A stretch of DNA of 64,000 nucleotides from Pseudomonadota bacterium (lineage in GTDB: Bacteria > Myxococcota_A > UBA796 > SXON01), in NCBI GenBank assembly GCA_030685065.1, contig JAUXQH010000059.1, forward strand, positions 62,001-126,000, read 5' to 3'. Positions 28,406-37,295 of this stretch are shown one piece after another. Each line of letters begins with the position of its first letter. Positions within the stretch are counted from its first letter, which is position 1. A model generated the notes under the pieces. The model was not told where the DNA came from. It saw only the letters and a list, made by a program, of their open reading frames with translations, and ran no database searches. The position numbers were made by a program, and so were the translations under genes.

Positions 28406-29716
28406 CTACCAGCTCAGGTGGTTCGACCAGGAAGGGTTGGTGTACCCGCCGCCGCCGGAGGTGACCTTCACCTGGTGGCGCCCGTCCTTGGAGGCGATCC
28501 AGATGTGGGCGCCGCCTTCGCGGGTGGACGAGAACGCGAGGTACTCGCCGTCGGGGGACCAGCTCGGGTCCTCGTTGTCGCCCTGGCCCTGGGTGATGCG
28601 GTCCATCCCGGAGCCGTCGGGACGCACGGTGAACACGTCGAAGTGGCCCCCCTCGCGCCCGACGAACGCGATGCGGTCACCCGCGGGGGACCAGGCGGGA
28701 TCAGTGTTCTGGGAGCCCGAGAAGGTGACGCGCTTGGCGCCCGAGCCGTCCGCGTTCATCTGGTAGATCTGCGGGCCGCCGCTGCGCTCGCTGACGAACG
28801 CGATCTTGGAGCCGTCGGGAGACCACGAGGGGGAAACGTCGATGCCGGGGCTCGCGGTGAGCCGCGCGATCTCGCGGCCGGCGTACGGATCGATGGTGTA
28901 GATCTCGGCGTCGCTGCCGACGGTGAGGGTCAGCGCGAGGATGTCGCCGAGCGGGGAGAACGCCCCCCCGGTGTTGATCCCGGAGCGGCTCGACACGCGG
29001 CGGATCTGGCCCTTTCCGAGGTCGGCCACGTACAGATCGGGGTTGCCCGCCGCGTACGAGGTGTAGGCGATCGCCGTGCCCGTGGCGTTCCACTTCGGCT
29101 TGAGGTTGATGCTCCCGTTCTTCGTGACCGAGCGACGCCCGTAGCCGTCGGCGTCGACCATGTAGATCTCTTTGTTCCCCGAGAAGTTCCCCGAGAACGT
29201 GAAGCGGGTGTCGAAGAAGCTGCGCTGGCCGGTGACGGTCTGGATGATGTGGTCGGCCACCCGGTGGGCGAGGCTGCGCATCCCGGTCGGGGGCGCCGAG
29301 AAGGCCTTCGCGCCGAGCTTCTCGCCGCCGTCGACGCCGTACACCCAGGCCTCCGTGCGCAGCTTGCCGTCGGTCTCCACGAGGCTCGTCTTTGCGAGGA
29401 CGGCCGCGCCCGTCGGGCGCCAGTCGGCGAAGTCGAATTCTCCGACGCGGATGCCGGCGCCGGCGGGCTCGAGCGAGGCGTTGACGTCGAGCACGCGGAA
29501 CCAGCCGGACAGCTCCAGGTCACGACGCACCACGGCCCAGAACTCGCCGCCCGGGCCGCCGCCCGTGGGCATGGGGAGGGCGATGGGGACGGCGCGTTCG
29601 CCGGGGCTGCCGATCTGGACCAGGACGTTGGTGCGCGGCGCGTCCTGCGCGGCAGCCTCGAAGCAGCCCGTGAGGAGCAGCGGCGCGACGAGGGCGGCGA
29701 TCGTGCGGACGGACAT
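28406..29716 (-). CDS. tolB: Tol-Pal system beta-propeller protein TolB, predicted lipoprotein
   Basis: 436 aa from ATG 29716, which overlaps the tolA stop (TGATG); AAGGAG lies about 10 bases upstream. The TolB N-domain (about residues 30-160) is followed by a six-bladed propeller with repeated SPDGSKIAFVSERSG, SPAGDRIAFVG and SPDGEYLAFSS blades. Known role: periplasmic hub binding Pal and TolA during outer-membrane constriction. The signal sequence ends LLLTGC, a clear lipobox at Cys18. Most TolB proteins are soluble, so membrane anchoring would be unusual. No pal or cpoB gene follows. Confidence 0.93.
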   Translation of the reverse strand: MSVRTIAALVAPLLLTGCFEAAAQDAPRTNVLVQIGSPGERAVPIALPMPTGGGPGGEFWAVVRRDLELSGWFRVLDVNASLEPAGAGIRVGEFDFADWRPTGAAVLAKTSLVETDGKLRTEAWVYGVDGGEKLGAKAFSAPPTGMRSLAHRVADHIIQTVTGQRSFFDTRFTFSGNFSGNKEIYMVDADGYGRRSVTKNGSINLKPKWNATGTAIAYTSYAAGNPDLYVADLGKGQIRRVSSRSGINTGGAFSPLGDILALTLTVGSDAEIYTIDPYAGREIARLTASPGIDVSPSWSPDGSKIAFVSERSGGPQIYQMNADGSGAKRVTFSGSQNTDPAWSPAGDRIAFVGREGGHFDVFTVRPDGSGMDRITQGQGDNEDPSWSPDGEYLAFSSTREGGAHIWIASKDGRHQVKVTSGGGGYTNPSWSNHLSW

Positions 29717-30471
29717 CACTGGCACTCCTTCCCGGTGAACTGCATGGAGGCGCTGAGGCCGTCGGCGTACTTGGCGGGAGGCTTGGGAAGCGAGCCGGTC
29801 GCCTCCACCGCGCGCCGTCCCGCCTCGTCGAAGGAGGTGTTGCCGCTCTTCTTCTTGATCGTCGGAGCGCCCAGGACATTCCCGTTCGCGTCGAGGTCGA
29901 CCGAGATGAACACCTCGAGGCCCGGGTTCGACAGGCAGAGCGATCGGAGCGGGTGCCAGTTCTGGCCGACCTGCTCGCGTGCCTTGGCGGTCCAGCGCGC
30001 GAGCTCCGGATCATTGACGCCGCTCGTGGCATGCGAGCCCGCGTCCTCCGATCCGTCGGGGCTCGACGCGAGGCGGTCCACCTTGCCGACGTCGGCCGTC
30101 AGGTTGTCCATCGCGGCGCGGCGCTTCAAGTCGTCGATCGCCTTCTGCAGCTTCTCCGCGTTGGGATCCCCCTTGACCTTCGGGGCGTCCGGCGTCTTGA
30201 GCGCCATGTCGCTCGCGTTGGGCGGCGGCGGGGTGTCGGGCGCTTGCGGCAGGTCGGGCGCCTTGGGCGCGTCCGGCGCGCGCTCGGCCTTCTGCGGCAT
30301 GCTCGTGACGTTTTTCGGCGGCCCGGAGAGCGCCACCTGGATGGTGTCCTCGGGCTTGAACAGCGGCTCGTCCGAGCTCGAGCACCGGCCGACCGCCACG
30401 GTCGCCGCCAGGGCCACGTGGGCGAGCAGCGCGACGGGGATCTCCCAGGTGATCGAGGGCCCGACTGGCAT
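29716..30471 (-). CDS. tolA: TolA/TonB-type energy-transducing protein of the Tol-Pal system
   Basis: 251 aa. One N-terminal transmembrane segment with the His-containing face VALLAHVALAATVAV (about residues 12-30) matches the TonB/TolA anchor that contacts TolQ/ExbB. A Pro/Lys/Asp-rich spacer follows (about 40-120). The C-terminal TonB/TolA-like domain carries SVDLDANGNVLGAPTIKKKSG and DEAGRRAVEA. It is shorter than E. coli TolA (421 aa) because the helical spacer is short. Position between tolR and tolB identifies it as the TolA of this system; on sequence alone it could be called TonB. It ends in Cys-Gln. Confidence 0.85.
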   Translation of the reverse strand: MPVGPSITWEIPVALLAHVALAATVAVGRCSSSDEPLFKPEDTIQVALSGPPKNVTSMPQKAERAPDAPKAPDLPQAPDTPPPPNASDMALKTPDAPKVKGDPNAEKLQKAIDDLKRRAAMDNLTADVGKVDRLASSPDGSEDAGSHATSGVNDPELARWTAKAREQVGQNWHPLRSLCLSNPGLEVFISVDLDANGNVLGAPTIKKKSGNTSFDEAGRRAVEATGSLPKPPAKYADGLSASMQFTGKECQ

Positions 30472-30474
30472 CGG

Positions 30475-30912
30475 CTACGGCGCCTCGCCCAGGCCTTCGA
30501 CGACCGGGCCCGGCTGTGTCACGAGGCCCACCTTGGCGACGCCGGCGTTCTGCGCGACCGCGAGCAGCTGGAGCACCTTCTCGTAGGCGAGCTTGCCGTC
30601 CGCCCGCACGAACATCTGCTGCTCGGGGTTCGCCTTCGCGATCGCGGCGAGCTTGACCTTGAGCTCCTCGAGCGGGAACGCGTTCTTGCCGAGGTAGTAC
30701 GTCTCATCGGCCGTGACCGAGAGGACAAGCTGGTCTTCGTCGGGGGCGAGCGAAGGCGCCTCCGCACGCGGGAGCTCGAGCGCCACGCCGGTGGTCATCA
30801 GCGGGGCGGTCACCATGAAGATGATGAGGAGGACGAGCATCACGTCGACGAAGGGCGTCACGTTGATGTCCGCCATCAGCGCGCCGTCGCGCGAGGGGCC
30901 GCTCATTCCCAT
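30475..30912 (-). CDS. tolR: TolR/ExbD-family proton-channel protein
   Basis: 145 aa. A short cytoplasmic N-terminus is followed by the key transmembrane helix ADINVTPFVDVMLVLLIIFMV, which carries the proton-conducting Asp of the TolR/ExbD family. A periplasmic ferredoxin-like domain follows (LVLSVTADETYYLG, then FVRADGKLAYEKVLQLLAVA). It forms the proton channel with TolQ and powers TolA. It starts 3 bases after the tolQ stop and ends 3 bases before the tolA start. Confidence 0.95.
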   Translation of the reverse strand: MGMSGPSRDGALMADINVTPFVDVMLVLLIIFMVTAPLMTTGVALELPRAEAPSLAPDEDQLVLSVTADETYYLGKNAFPLEELKVKLAAIAKANPEQQMFVRADGKLAYEKVLQLLAVAQNAGVAKVGLVTQPGPVVEGLGEAP

Positions 30913-30915
30913 GGA

Positions 30916-31635
30916 TTACCGTCCCCGGTAGTGGCGCTTCACGATGTTGAGGAAGTCGGACGAGAACCCGTCCATCTCGCTCGCGATGCCCCGGATTCGG
31001 CTGTTGAAGAAATTATACGCCATGACGGCCGGGATGGCGGCGAGCAGGCCCACCGCGGTGGCGACCAGGGCGTGCGCGATGTCGGGGCCGACGGTCTGGA
31101 TGGAGGCCTGGCCGGTGACGCCGATCTTCTGGAACGCGCGGAGGATGCCCCACACCGTGCCGAACAGGCCGATGAACGGGCCGGTCGAGCCGGTGGTGGC
31201 GAGCACGGGGATGAGGCGCTCGAGCTGGTTCAGCTCGGTGTTCGCCGTGCGCCGCAGCGCGCGCTCGATGTTCTCGGTGAGGCCGAGGTCCATGCCGCCC
31301 GCGGCGTCGGCCGTCGTGAGGCGCTTCAGCTCGTCATAGCCGGACTTGAACACCGCGCCGACGGGAGCGGCGGGGTAGCGGCCCAAGCGGGCGTAGATGT
31401 CGTCGAGCGCGCCGGCCTTCCAGAACGCGTCGAGGAACGCCTGGGATTGCACGGATGCGCGTCGTACCGCGAGGTACTTGTTGAGGATGATGGCCCAGCA
31501 GGCGACGGACATCGCGAGCAGCAGGAAGAGCACCGACTGCACGATGAAGTCGGCCTCCATGACGAGGGCGAAGATCGAGAAGCCGTCGTCCGTCGCGGCG
31601 ACGGAGGCCAGGTAGACGGGAAGTACGGGATCCAT
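30916..31635 (-). CDS. tolQ: TolQ/ExbB-family proton-channel protein
   Basis: 239 aa from ATG 31635; the track's GTG at 31653 adds six residues and neither start has a strong ribosome site. Three transmembrane segments: VLFLLLAMSVACWAIIL, TTGSTGPFIGLFGTVWGILRAF and ALVATAVGLLAAIPAVMAYNFF. The loop GLFGTVWG and the T-x2-G-x-L-x-A-I-P stretch are the family signature. It forms the pentameric stator of the Tol motor with TolR. First gene of a tolQ-R-A-B unit. Confidence 0.95.
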   Translation of the reverse strand: MDPVLPVYLASVAATDDGFSIFALVMEADFIVQSVLFLLLAMSVACWAIILNKYLAVRRASVQSQAFLDAFWKAGALDDIYARLGRYPAAPVGAVFKSGYDELKRLTTADAAGGMDLGLTENIERALRRTANTELNQLERLIPVLATTGSTGPFIGLFGTVWGILRAFQKIGVTGQASIQTVGPDIAHALVATAVGLLAAIPAVMAYNFFNSRIRGIASEMDGFSSDFLNIVKRHYRGR

Positions 31636-31713
31636 GAGGACGGCGGGTAACACGGGCGCCGGGTTGTTGTCTGGCTCGGCCCGTCGCGCGCCCCCTGCGG
31701 GCCCTCCCGTTCG

Positions 31714-32835
31714 CTACGGCGCGGCGGTCCGTCGCCACCCGTCGAGCGCCTCGGGGAGCCCCGGCCGCAGCTCGAGCGCCTTGCTGTAGGCCTCCGCGGC
31801 GAGCGAGGACTGGCGCAGCGCCTCGTAGTTCCGGCCGAGCATCGTCCACGCGCCGTAGTGCCCGGGGAGGAGCCGCGTGGTGTTGCGGAGCGCGCGCACG
31901 GCGAGATCGGGGCGGGCGGCCTCGTTCGCGATGTCGCCGATGCCGTTCCAGGCGTAGGCGTTGCACGCATCCATGGTGAGGGCCGCGCGGTACTCCTGGA
32001 GGGCCCCCAGGGCGTCCCTCTTGATCCGGCGATCGTCTCCCGCGTCGACCCGCTTGCGGGCCTCCCCCCGGAGGGCCTCGGCGGGCGCCTTGCAGGCGGT
32101 GGGGGGGTCGGCAGGCAGGGACGCCGCGAGGGCGGCCATCGGGTCGCTGCTCGGCATGGAGGCCGCCGCGGGCATCGCCGTGGAGGGAGCCGCGGCAACG
32201 GGCTCGGGTCGAGGTGAGGAGGAGGGGCCCGCCGTCATCGCAGGCGCGCTCGACCCGGTCGGGACGATGCGCGGGCTGCCCGACCGCGAGGGGGCATGCG
32301 CCCCGTTCGAGGTCCCTGCCGCGAAGGCGGTGCCGGAGACGGGCAGGACGACCAGGGGCCGCCCGTCGATCACCACGACCTTGGCGCCCGGGGATCGGGT
32401 CACGGGCGAGACGTTCGACAGGGTGGCCGCGTCGACCGGCAGATCGCTCTCGCAGTCGAGCAGGAAGAGGCGGCCGAGGTCGTCCGCGGGGGTCACGCAG
32501 GTGCTCTCCGGCAGGGCGCACGCCTGCTCGAAGCAATGCACCTGCAGCGGGTTGAGCGCCTGCATGATCAGCTCCCCCCCGAGCGGCGCATGGTCGAGGA
32601 CGACGGTCGCGCCGGGGTCGAAGGCGCCGACACCGTCGCAACCGAGCTCCCAGAGGCCGACCACGCGCCACCCCGCGCCTTCGCGGGCGACGGGCGCGCC
32701 CTCTCCGAACACCCGGAGGCGCGCCTCGCAGCTGGACAGGCCACCCGCCCGGCAACACTCGAAGCAGGCCTCGTCGGCGGCCCGGGCGGGGGGGGCGAGC
32801 GAAAAGAGGGCGAGCGCGAGCGCGGAGGGGACCAT
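31714..32835 (-). CDS. Secreted Cys-rich protein with C-terminal TPR repeats
   Basis: 373 aa. Signal peptide with cleavage at ARA-ADEA (about residue 19). The N-terminal 130 residues are rich in Cys (CFECCRAG, SCEARL, CFEQACALPESTC), suggesting disulfides. A Pro/Ser/Ala linker covers about 170-250. The C-terminal ~110 residues form two or three TPRs (ALQEYRAALTMDACNAYAWNGIG; AAEAYSKALELRPGLPEALDGW). It lies upstream of tolQ on the same strand with a ~78-base gap. By analogy with CpoB/YbgF (a TPR protein of the Tol operon) it may assist envelope constriction, but there is no sequence match to CpoB beyond TPRs. Function unknown. Confidence 0.7.
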   Translation of the reverse strand: MVPSALALALFSLAPPARAADEACFECCRAGGLSSCEARLRVFGEGAPVAREGAGWRVVGLWELGCDGVGAFDPGATVVLDHAPLGGELIMQALNPLQVHCFEQACALPESTCVTPADDLGRLFLLDCESDLPVDAATLSNVSPVTRSPGAKVVVIDGRPLVVLPVSGTAFAAGTSNGAHAPSRSGSPRIVPTGSSAPAMTAGPSSSPRPEPVAAAPSTAMPAAASMPSSDPMAALAASLPADPPTACKAPAEALRGEARKRVDAGDDRRIKRDALGALQEYRAALTMDACNAYAWNGIGDIANEAARPDLAVRALRNTTRLLPGHYGAWTMLGRNYEALRQSSLAAEAYSKALELRPGLPEALDGWRRTAAP

Positions 32836-32845
32836 GGCGCGGAAT

Positions 32846-34132
32846 CTACAGCGCGGCGCGGGGAACGTCGCGCCTCGTGGGTTCGGACCCTTCGCGGGCC
32901 GGCGATTCCTCCAGCAATCGTCCGTACAGGCCGAGCACGCGCGCCGCGTGGGCGTCGAGGGGCTCGGTGACGAGGGGTGAAACGCGGGCGCGGCCCTGGC
33001 GCACCTCGGCCGCGAGCGCCCGGCGCCAGGCCTCGACCGAGCCGGGCTCCACGCGAACGGCCCGATCGGCGCCGAGCACCTCCGTGACCCCGGGCAGGTC
33101 GCTCGCCACGATGCGGAGCCCCGCGGCCCCGGCCTCCCGCAGCACCAGGGGGCTGTTCTCCTCCCACGTGCTCGGGAACAGGAGCACGTCCGCCTCGGCG
33201 AACAGCGCCGGGACGTGGTCGGCGGGGCAGGGGCCGGTCAGCGAGGCGCCCGGCACCTCGGCCGCGCGGGCGCGCAGCTTGTCGGCGTAGGTGGTGCGGC
33301 CGTCGTAGGGGAGCGAGGGCCCGACCAACCGGAGGGTCGCGGCGCCGGCCGGGAGGCGGGCGAACGCCTCGAGCGCCACGTCGGGGCCCTTGGTGGGGAG
33401 GAGGCCGCCGAGGAAGAGAAAGCGCACCGGGCCGGGCGGGGAGGGGGGCGCCGGGAGCACCGGCCGGAGCAGCGGGAGCGGCAGCCACGTGCAGGGGATG
33501 CCGAGCCGCGCGGGGAGGTGGCGCGAGGGCGACAGGAACAGGTCGACGTGGGCGCGAAGGGAGGAGAGGGCCTCGGCTCGAGCGCGGATCAGGTCGCGAC
33601 GGAGCGGGAGACGATCCGCCAGCGCCGGGGGGAGGGGAGCCCAGACCGCGGTGGAGAGGCAGCGGGCGCATCGGTCGACGGCGGGCCCCGCGCACTGTGC
33701 CCCCGAGCGGTCGACGAGCTGGCCGCGGGCGCAGGCGAGCCACGCGTCGTGGAGCGTGAAGACGACCCGCGCGCCGAGGCCGCGCGCCACGCCGGGGATG
33801 CCCATCGAGGCGCCCGTCAGGTGGTGGACGTGGAGGATGTCGGGCCCGGCGGGCCGCGCTCCCCGCGTCTCCGGGAAGGCGGCGTGGCACGCCACCCCGA
33901 ACGCCGCCTCGGCCTCGGGGCGGGTGAAGGTCTCGCGGAACCGGAGCCCACGTGCCGAGAGGGCCGGGCTCGCGGAAGCGGGGGTCCAGTGGGCGACGAG
34001 CGCGCCGGCGCGCCGCTGGGCGTCCGCGAGCGCGGCGGCGTAGAGCTCGGTGCCGCCGAGGTCCTCCGGCGGCCAGCCGTGGGCGACGTGGAGGACGCGG
34101 AGGGGGCCCGGTCGCTCAGCTACCCTCCGCAA
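32846..34132 (-). CDS. GT4-family glycosyltransferase
   Basis: 428 aa from TTG 34132, with GAGGAG 4 bases upstream; it overlaps no other gene and starts 13 bases after the YbjN-like stop. GT-B fold: N-terminal VLHVAHGWPPEDLGGTELY donor-side motif and C-terminal EENSPLVLREAGAAGL (the E-x7-E retaining glycosyltransferase motif) followed by VASDLPGVTEVL. In the N-terminal half, a HDAWLAC segment is followed by a C-x7-C-x2-C cluster, a pattern seen in some GT4 enzymes. Likely role: sugar transfer in capsule, O-antigen or exopolysaccharide synthesis. Acceptor and donor unknown. Confidence 0.88.
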   Translation of the reverse strand: MRRVAERPGPLRVLHVAHGWPPEDLGGTELYAAALADAQRRAGALVAHWTPASASPALSARGLRFRETFTRPEAEAAFGVACHAAFPETRGARPAGPDILHVHHLTGASMGIPGVARGLGARVVFTLHDAWLACARGQLVDRSGAQCAGPAVDRCARCLSTAVWAPLPPALADRLPLRRDLIRARAEALSSLRAHVDLFLSPSRHLPARLGIPCTWLPLPLLRPVLPAPPSPPGPVRFLFLGGLLPTKGPDVALEAFARLPAGAATLRLVGPSLPYDGRTTYADKLRARAAEVPGASLTGPCPADHVPALFAEADVLLFPSTWEENSPLVLREAGAAGLRIVASDLPGVTEVLGADRAVRVEPGSVEAWRRALAAEVRQGRARVSPLVTEPLDAHAARVLGLYGRLLEESPAREGSEPTRRDVPRAAL

Positions 34133-34550
34133 GGATCTCCTCGGCCCGCTGTCCGCCCGCCAGCGCCTGCAGCTCTTCGTCGTGATCGTCGCTCACGCGG
34201 GCCACGTAGTGGAGGGCGTGGCTGAACTCCTCGAACGAGAGCGTGTCTCCGAGCAGCGTGTGCGTGAACGACACCGCGTCGTCCTCGAAGAGGAGGAAGG
34301 CGCCGAAGAGCACCTCCGTGTTCATCCGGAGGAGGCGCATCACCAGCTCGAGCTGGGGGCGCGCGCCGGAGAGGAGCGTCGAGGCGAACCGGACGAACAC
34401 GTGCTTTTCGTCCTCGAAGATCGACACCATCACGACCGTGGAGCCGTACTTCAGGAGGAAGATGCCCTCCGGGTTTCGGTCCGGATCGATGTCCATCCGC
34501 ACGAGGAAGTCGCTGACGCGGTCGGCGAGCTGGCGCAGGCGGTCGCTCAT
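34116..34550 (-). CDS. YbjN-like protein (CesT/type III chaperone-like fold)
   Basis: 144 aa from ATG 34550, preceded by GAGGGAG; the longer track ORF runs into the neighbouring gene. Acidic and alpha/beta, with WLV-like strands: GIFLLKYGSTVVMVSIFEDE, HVFVRFASTLLSG, then LELVMRLLRMNTEVLFGAFLLFEDD. This matches the YbjN/putative sensory transduction family with a secretion-chaperone-like fold. The molecular role of YbjN proteins is poorly known; they affect stress and surface traits when altered. It lies between two GT4 genes in the same direction, which suggests an envelope polysaccharide link. Confidence 0.7.
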   Translation of the reverse strand: MSDRLRQLADRVSDFLVRMDIDPDRNPEGIFLLKYGSTVVMVSIFEDEKHVFVRFASTLLSGARPQLELVMRLLRMNTEVLFGAFLLFEDDAVSFTHTLLGDTLSFEEFSHALHYVARVSDDHDEELQALAGGQRAEEILAEGS

Positions 34551-34606
34551 GAACTCCCTCTCCGGTCCTCCCCCATCTTTACACGACGGGCGCCCGGACA
34601 GGCCCA

Positions 34607-35896
34607 TCAGGGGACCGGAGGGGCGGCGCCGGCCCCCGCGTAGACCGCGACGACGCGGTCGAGGTGGTCCGAGAAGCGCGGGGGGCGCGACACCGGGAGC
34701 GTCGTGACGGCGGCGGTGCGCAGGCACTCGGCGAGCGCGGCCTCGTCTCCCGGGGGGTACAGCCACCCGTCGATCCCGGGGGTCACCAGCTCGCGGATCC
34801 CGCCGATGTCGGGGGCCACCACGGGGCAGCCCGCGGCCCGCGCTTCGAGGATGACCAGCGGCGCGTTCTCCGGCCAGAGGGAGCCGAGGACGAGGGCCCG
34901 CGCGCGCGCGAGGTGGTCGGGGACCCGGGCGGCGTCGAGCGGGCCGTCGTTCGGGAGCCCCGCGACGTAGGCGGCATCGGGGCCCGGCGGCCCGTGGACG
35001 CGGAGCGGCACGTCGACGCCGGCCGCGCGCCACGCCGCGCGCACCAGGTGGGGGCCCTTGTGCCAGGCGAGGGTGCCGAGAAAGAGAAACGGGCCGCGCG
35101 CCGCGTCGGGGTGGCGCGCGGTGACCGGATCGACCCCATGGGGGACGATCGCGGGCGCAGGAAACCCCTGTGCCACGGCGGCTTCGGCCAGCCATCGGCT
35201 CGGGCTGACGATGCGGGCGCATCGCGCCGCGAAGGCCCGGATGGCGCGGTCGCGGCGGCCCAGCTGGGCGGGGGTCAGCGCCGGGGCCGTCCCGTCGGTG
35301 ATCCGCGCCCGGACGCGGCCCGGGAGGTGATGCCAGAGCGCCTGGAGCCGCGCGGGATCGACGTGGCGGCCGACCCTCCCGGCCACGCCGAGCGCGCGGG
35401 TCAACGCCGGGGTGTCGCGCGCCCAGCCGGAGGCGCAGGCGACGCAGGCGGCGCCGGGCCCGGCGCAGGGCTGCTTGTCCGCGGAGGGAGAGGCGTCACG
35501 GAGGAGCAGGCCGCCCGCCGCGCACCACGCCCACGCGTCGTGGAGCGTCCAGACGACCGGCGCGTCGACGCGGAAGGTGGTCGAGAGGGAGGTGAGGTGC
35601 TGGACGTGCACCACGTCGGGCCGGAGCCGCCGCGCGAGGCCGGTCACGACGCGATCGATCGCGGGGTCGGAGGCCCCGCGGCGAAGCCCCGCGTACGGCG
35701 CGTTGTTGACGACGCGCGTGAGGCCGGGAGACTCGGTGATGGCGTAGGGCGCCGCGCCGGGCGCGGGGGCCACCGCGAGCGTGTGCACCTCCCAGCCGCG
35801 CGCGCGCAGCCCGTCCGCGAGCCTCCGGGCGTATTGTTCGGTCCCCGCGCCCTGGTCGGGAGGGTAGCCGTGGACGAGCTGGAGGAGGCGTGGCAC
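34607..35896 (-). CDS. GT4-family glycosyltransferase
   Basis: 429 aa from GTG 35896, 7 bases after GGAG; the track's ATG 35914 adds six residues but lacks a ribosome site. N-terminal LVHGYPPDQGAGTEQYARRLADG is the nucleotide-sugar side of a GT-B enzyme. The C-terminal PENAPLVILEARAAGCP holds the E-x7-E motif, followed by VAPDIGGIRELV. Like its neighbour it has a Cys cluster (C-x6-C-x2-C) after a HDAWAWC segment. The two enzymes share layout and may be paralogues acting in the same polysaccharide pathway. It is divergent from the NtrC-type regulator (25-base gap). Confidence 0.88.
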   Translation of the reverse strand: MPRLLQLVHGYPPDQGAGTEQYARRLADGLRARGWEVHTLAVAPAPGAAPYAITESPGLTRVVNNAPYAGLRRGASDPAIDRVVTGLARRLRPDVVHVQHLTSLSTTFRVDAPVVWTLHDAWAWCAAGGLLLRDASPSADKQPCAGPGAACVACASGWARDTPALTRALGVAGRVGRHVDPARLQALWHHLPGRVRARITDGTAPALTPAQLGRRDRAIRAFAARCARIVSPSRWLAEAAVAQGFPAPAIVPHGVDPVTARHPDAARGPFLFLGTLAWHKGPHLVRAAWRAAGVDVPLRVHGPPGPDAAYVAGLPNDGPLDAARVPDHLARARALVLGSLWPENAPLVILEARAAGCPVVAPDIGGIRELVTPGIDGWLYPPGDEAALAECLRTAAVTTLPVSRPPRFSDHLDRVVAVYAGAGAAPPVP

Positions 35897-35921
35897 GCAC
35901 GGCTCCGGTATCATCCGAACC

Positions 35922-37295
35922 GTGCCCGCCTCCCCCCTCCGCGTGCTGGTGGTCGACGACGAGGAAAACCTCCGTCACCTCCTCACCCTGATCCTCGGCC
36001 GCGCCGGCTACGGCGTGGTCGTCGCGGCGAACGGGCGTGAGGCGCTCGGGCGCCTCGACCAGGCTGACGTGGTGTTGTGTGATGTGCGGATGCCCGAGAT
36101 GGACGGGCTCAGCTTCCTCGGCGCCCTGCCGCCCGGGGCCCCGCCCGTAGTGATGATGAGCGCGTACGGCACCGTCGACACGGCGCTCGAGGCGATGCGG
36201 CGCGGCGCCTACGATTACGTGTCCAAGCCGTTCAAGGCCGACGAGATCGTCCTGACGCTGCGCAAGCTGGAGGAGCGCGAGAACCTCGTCGCGGATCGGG
36301 GGCGGCTCGCCGTGGAGAACGCGCGGCTCCAGGAGCGCGTCGGCGAGCCGGTCGAGGGGTTCGTCGGCCGCTCGCCGGGCATCGGAGAGCTGCTCCGGGT
36401 GCTGGGGCGCGCCGCGCGCCACGACTCCACCGTGCTCCTCTCGGGAGAGAGTGGGACCGGCAAGGAGCTGCTCGCCCGCGCGCTGCACCGCCTCTCGCCG
36501 CGCGCCAAGGGGCCTTGGGTGGCGGTGAACTGCGCCGCCATCCCCGAGACGCTCCTGGAGAGCGAGCTCTTCGGGTACACGCGCGGCGCGTTCACCGGGG
36601 CGGTCCAGGCCCATCCCGGCATGTTCGAACAGGCCGACAAGGGCACGTTGTTCCTGGACGAGATCGGTGACCTTCCCGGTCCGCTCCAGTCGAAGCTCCT
36701 CCGCGTGCTGGAGGACGGCATGGTGAGGCGCCTCGGCGCGCGGGCCGACCAGGCGGTCGACGTGCGGATCGTCGCCGCGTCGGCCCAGCCCCTCGCGCCG
36801 CCGCGCTTCCGCGAGGACCTCTACTACCGGCTCGCCGTCGTACACCTGCACATCCCGCCGCTCCGCGAGCGCGCAGAGGACATCCCGCTCCTCATCGAGC
36901 ACCTGCTCGGCGCGCTGGCCGTGCGCATGCGCCTGCCGCTCCCAGCGCTCCCGGATGAGACCCGCCGGATCCTCCTCGCCCACTCGTGGCCCGGAAACGT
37001 GCGCCAGCTGGAGAACGCGCTGGAGCGCGCGCTGCTCGTGTGTGACGGGCGGGTGATCGCGCCGGAGGATCTGCCCCGCGAGCTGCGCATGCCCGCGGCA
37101 CACGCCGACCTTCGGAGGGGGCCGCCGACGGCGGAGGATCTCTCGATCCCCGCCCAGGTCGCCGCCCTGGAAAAGCGCCTCATCGAGCGCGCCCTCGCGC
37201 AGTCGGAGGGCAACAAGGCCGCCGCGTCCCGCGTGCTCGAGATCGCCTACAAGACGCTGCTGTACAAGATCCGCGAATACGGGATCGAGCCGTGA
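35922..37295 (+). CDS. NtrC-family sigma-54-dependent response regulator
   Basis: 457 aa from GTG 35922. Receiver domain about residues 7-120 with acidic pair DDE (12-14), phospho-acceptor Asp54 in VVLCDVRMPEMDG and Lys104 (SKPF). AAA+ domain about 138-370: GESGTGKE (Walker A), ELFGYTRGAFTGAV (GAFTGA loop that contacts sigma-54) and TLFLDEIGDLPG (Walker B). C-terminal Fis-type helix-turn-helix NKAAASRVLEIAYKTLLYKI. Known role: activates sigma-54 promoters when phosphorylated. No histidine kinase is adjacent. Being first in the minor-pilin run, it may act as a PilR-like regulator of these or other pilus genes (inference). Confidence 0.93.
   Translation: MPASPLRVLVVDDEENLRHLLTLILGRAGYGVVVAANGREALGRLDQADVVLCDVRMPEMDGLSFLGALPPGAPPVVMMSAYGTVDTALEAMRRGAYDYVSKPFKADEIVLTLRKLEERENLVADRGRLAVENARLQERVGEPVEGFVGRSPGIGELLRVLGRAARHDSTVLLSGESGTGKELLARALHRLSPRAKGPWVAVNCAAIPETLLESELFGYTRGAFTGAVQAHPGMFEQADKGTLFLDEIGDLPGPLQSKLLRVLEDGMVRRLGARADQAVDVRIVAASAQPLAPPRFREDLYYRLAVVHLHIPPLRERAEDIPLLIEHLLGALAVRMRLPLPALPDETRRILLAHSWPGNVRQLENALERALLVCDGRVIAPEDLPRELRMPAAHADLRRGPPTAEDLSIPAQVAALEKRLIERALAQSEGNKAAASRVLEIAYKTLLYKIREYGIEP

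Noticed and set aside
35886-35905. TGGCAC element before the NtrC-type gene as a sigma-54 promoter
   Set aside because: The -12 GC would lie 8 bases after GG instead of 10, and the TTGC box is absent.
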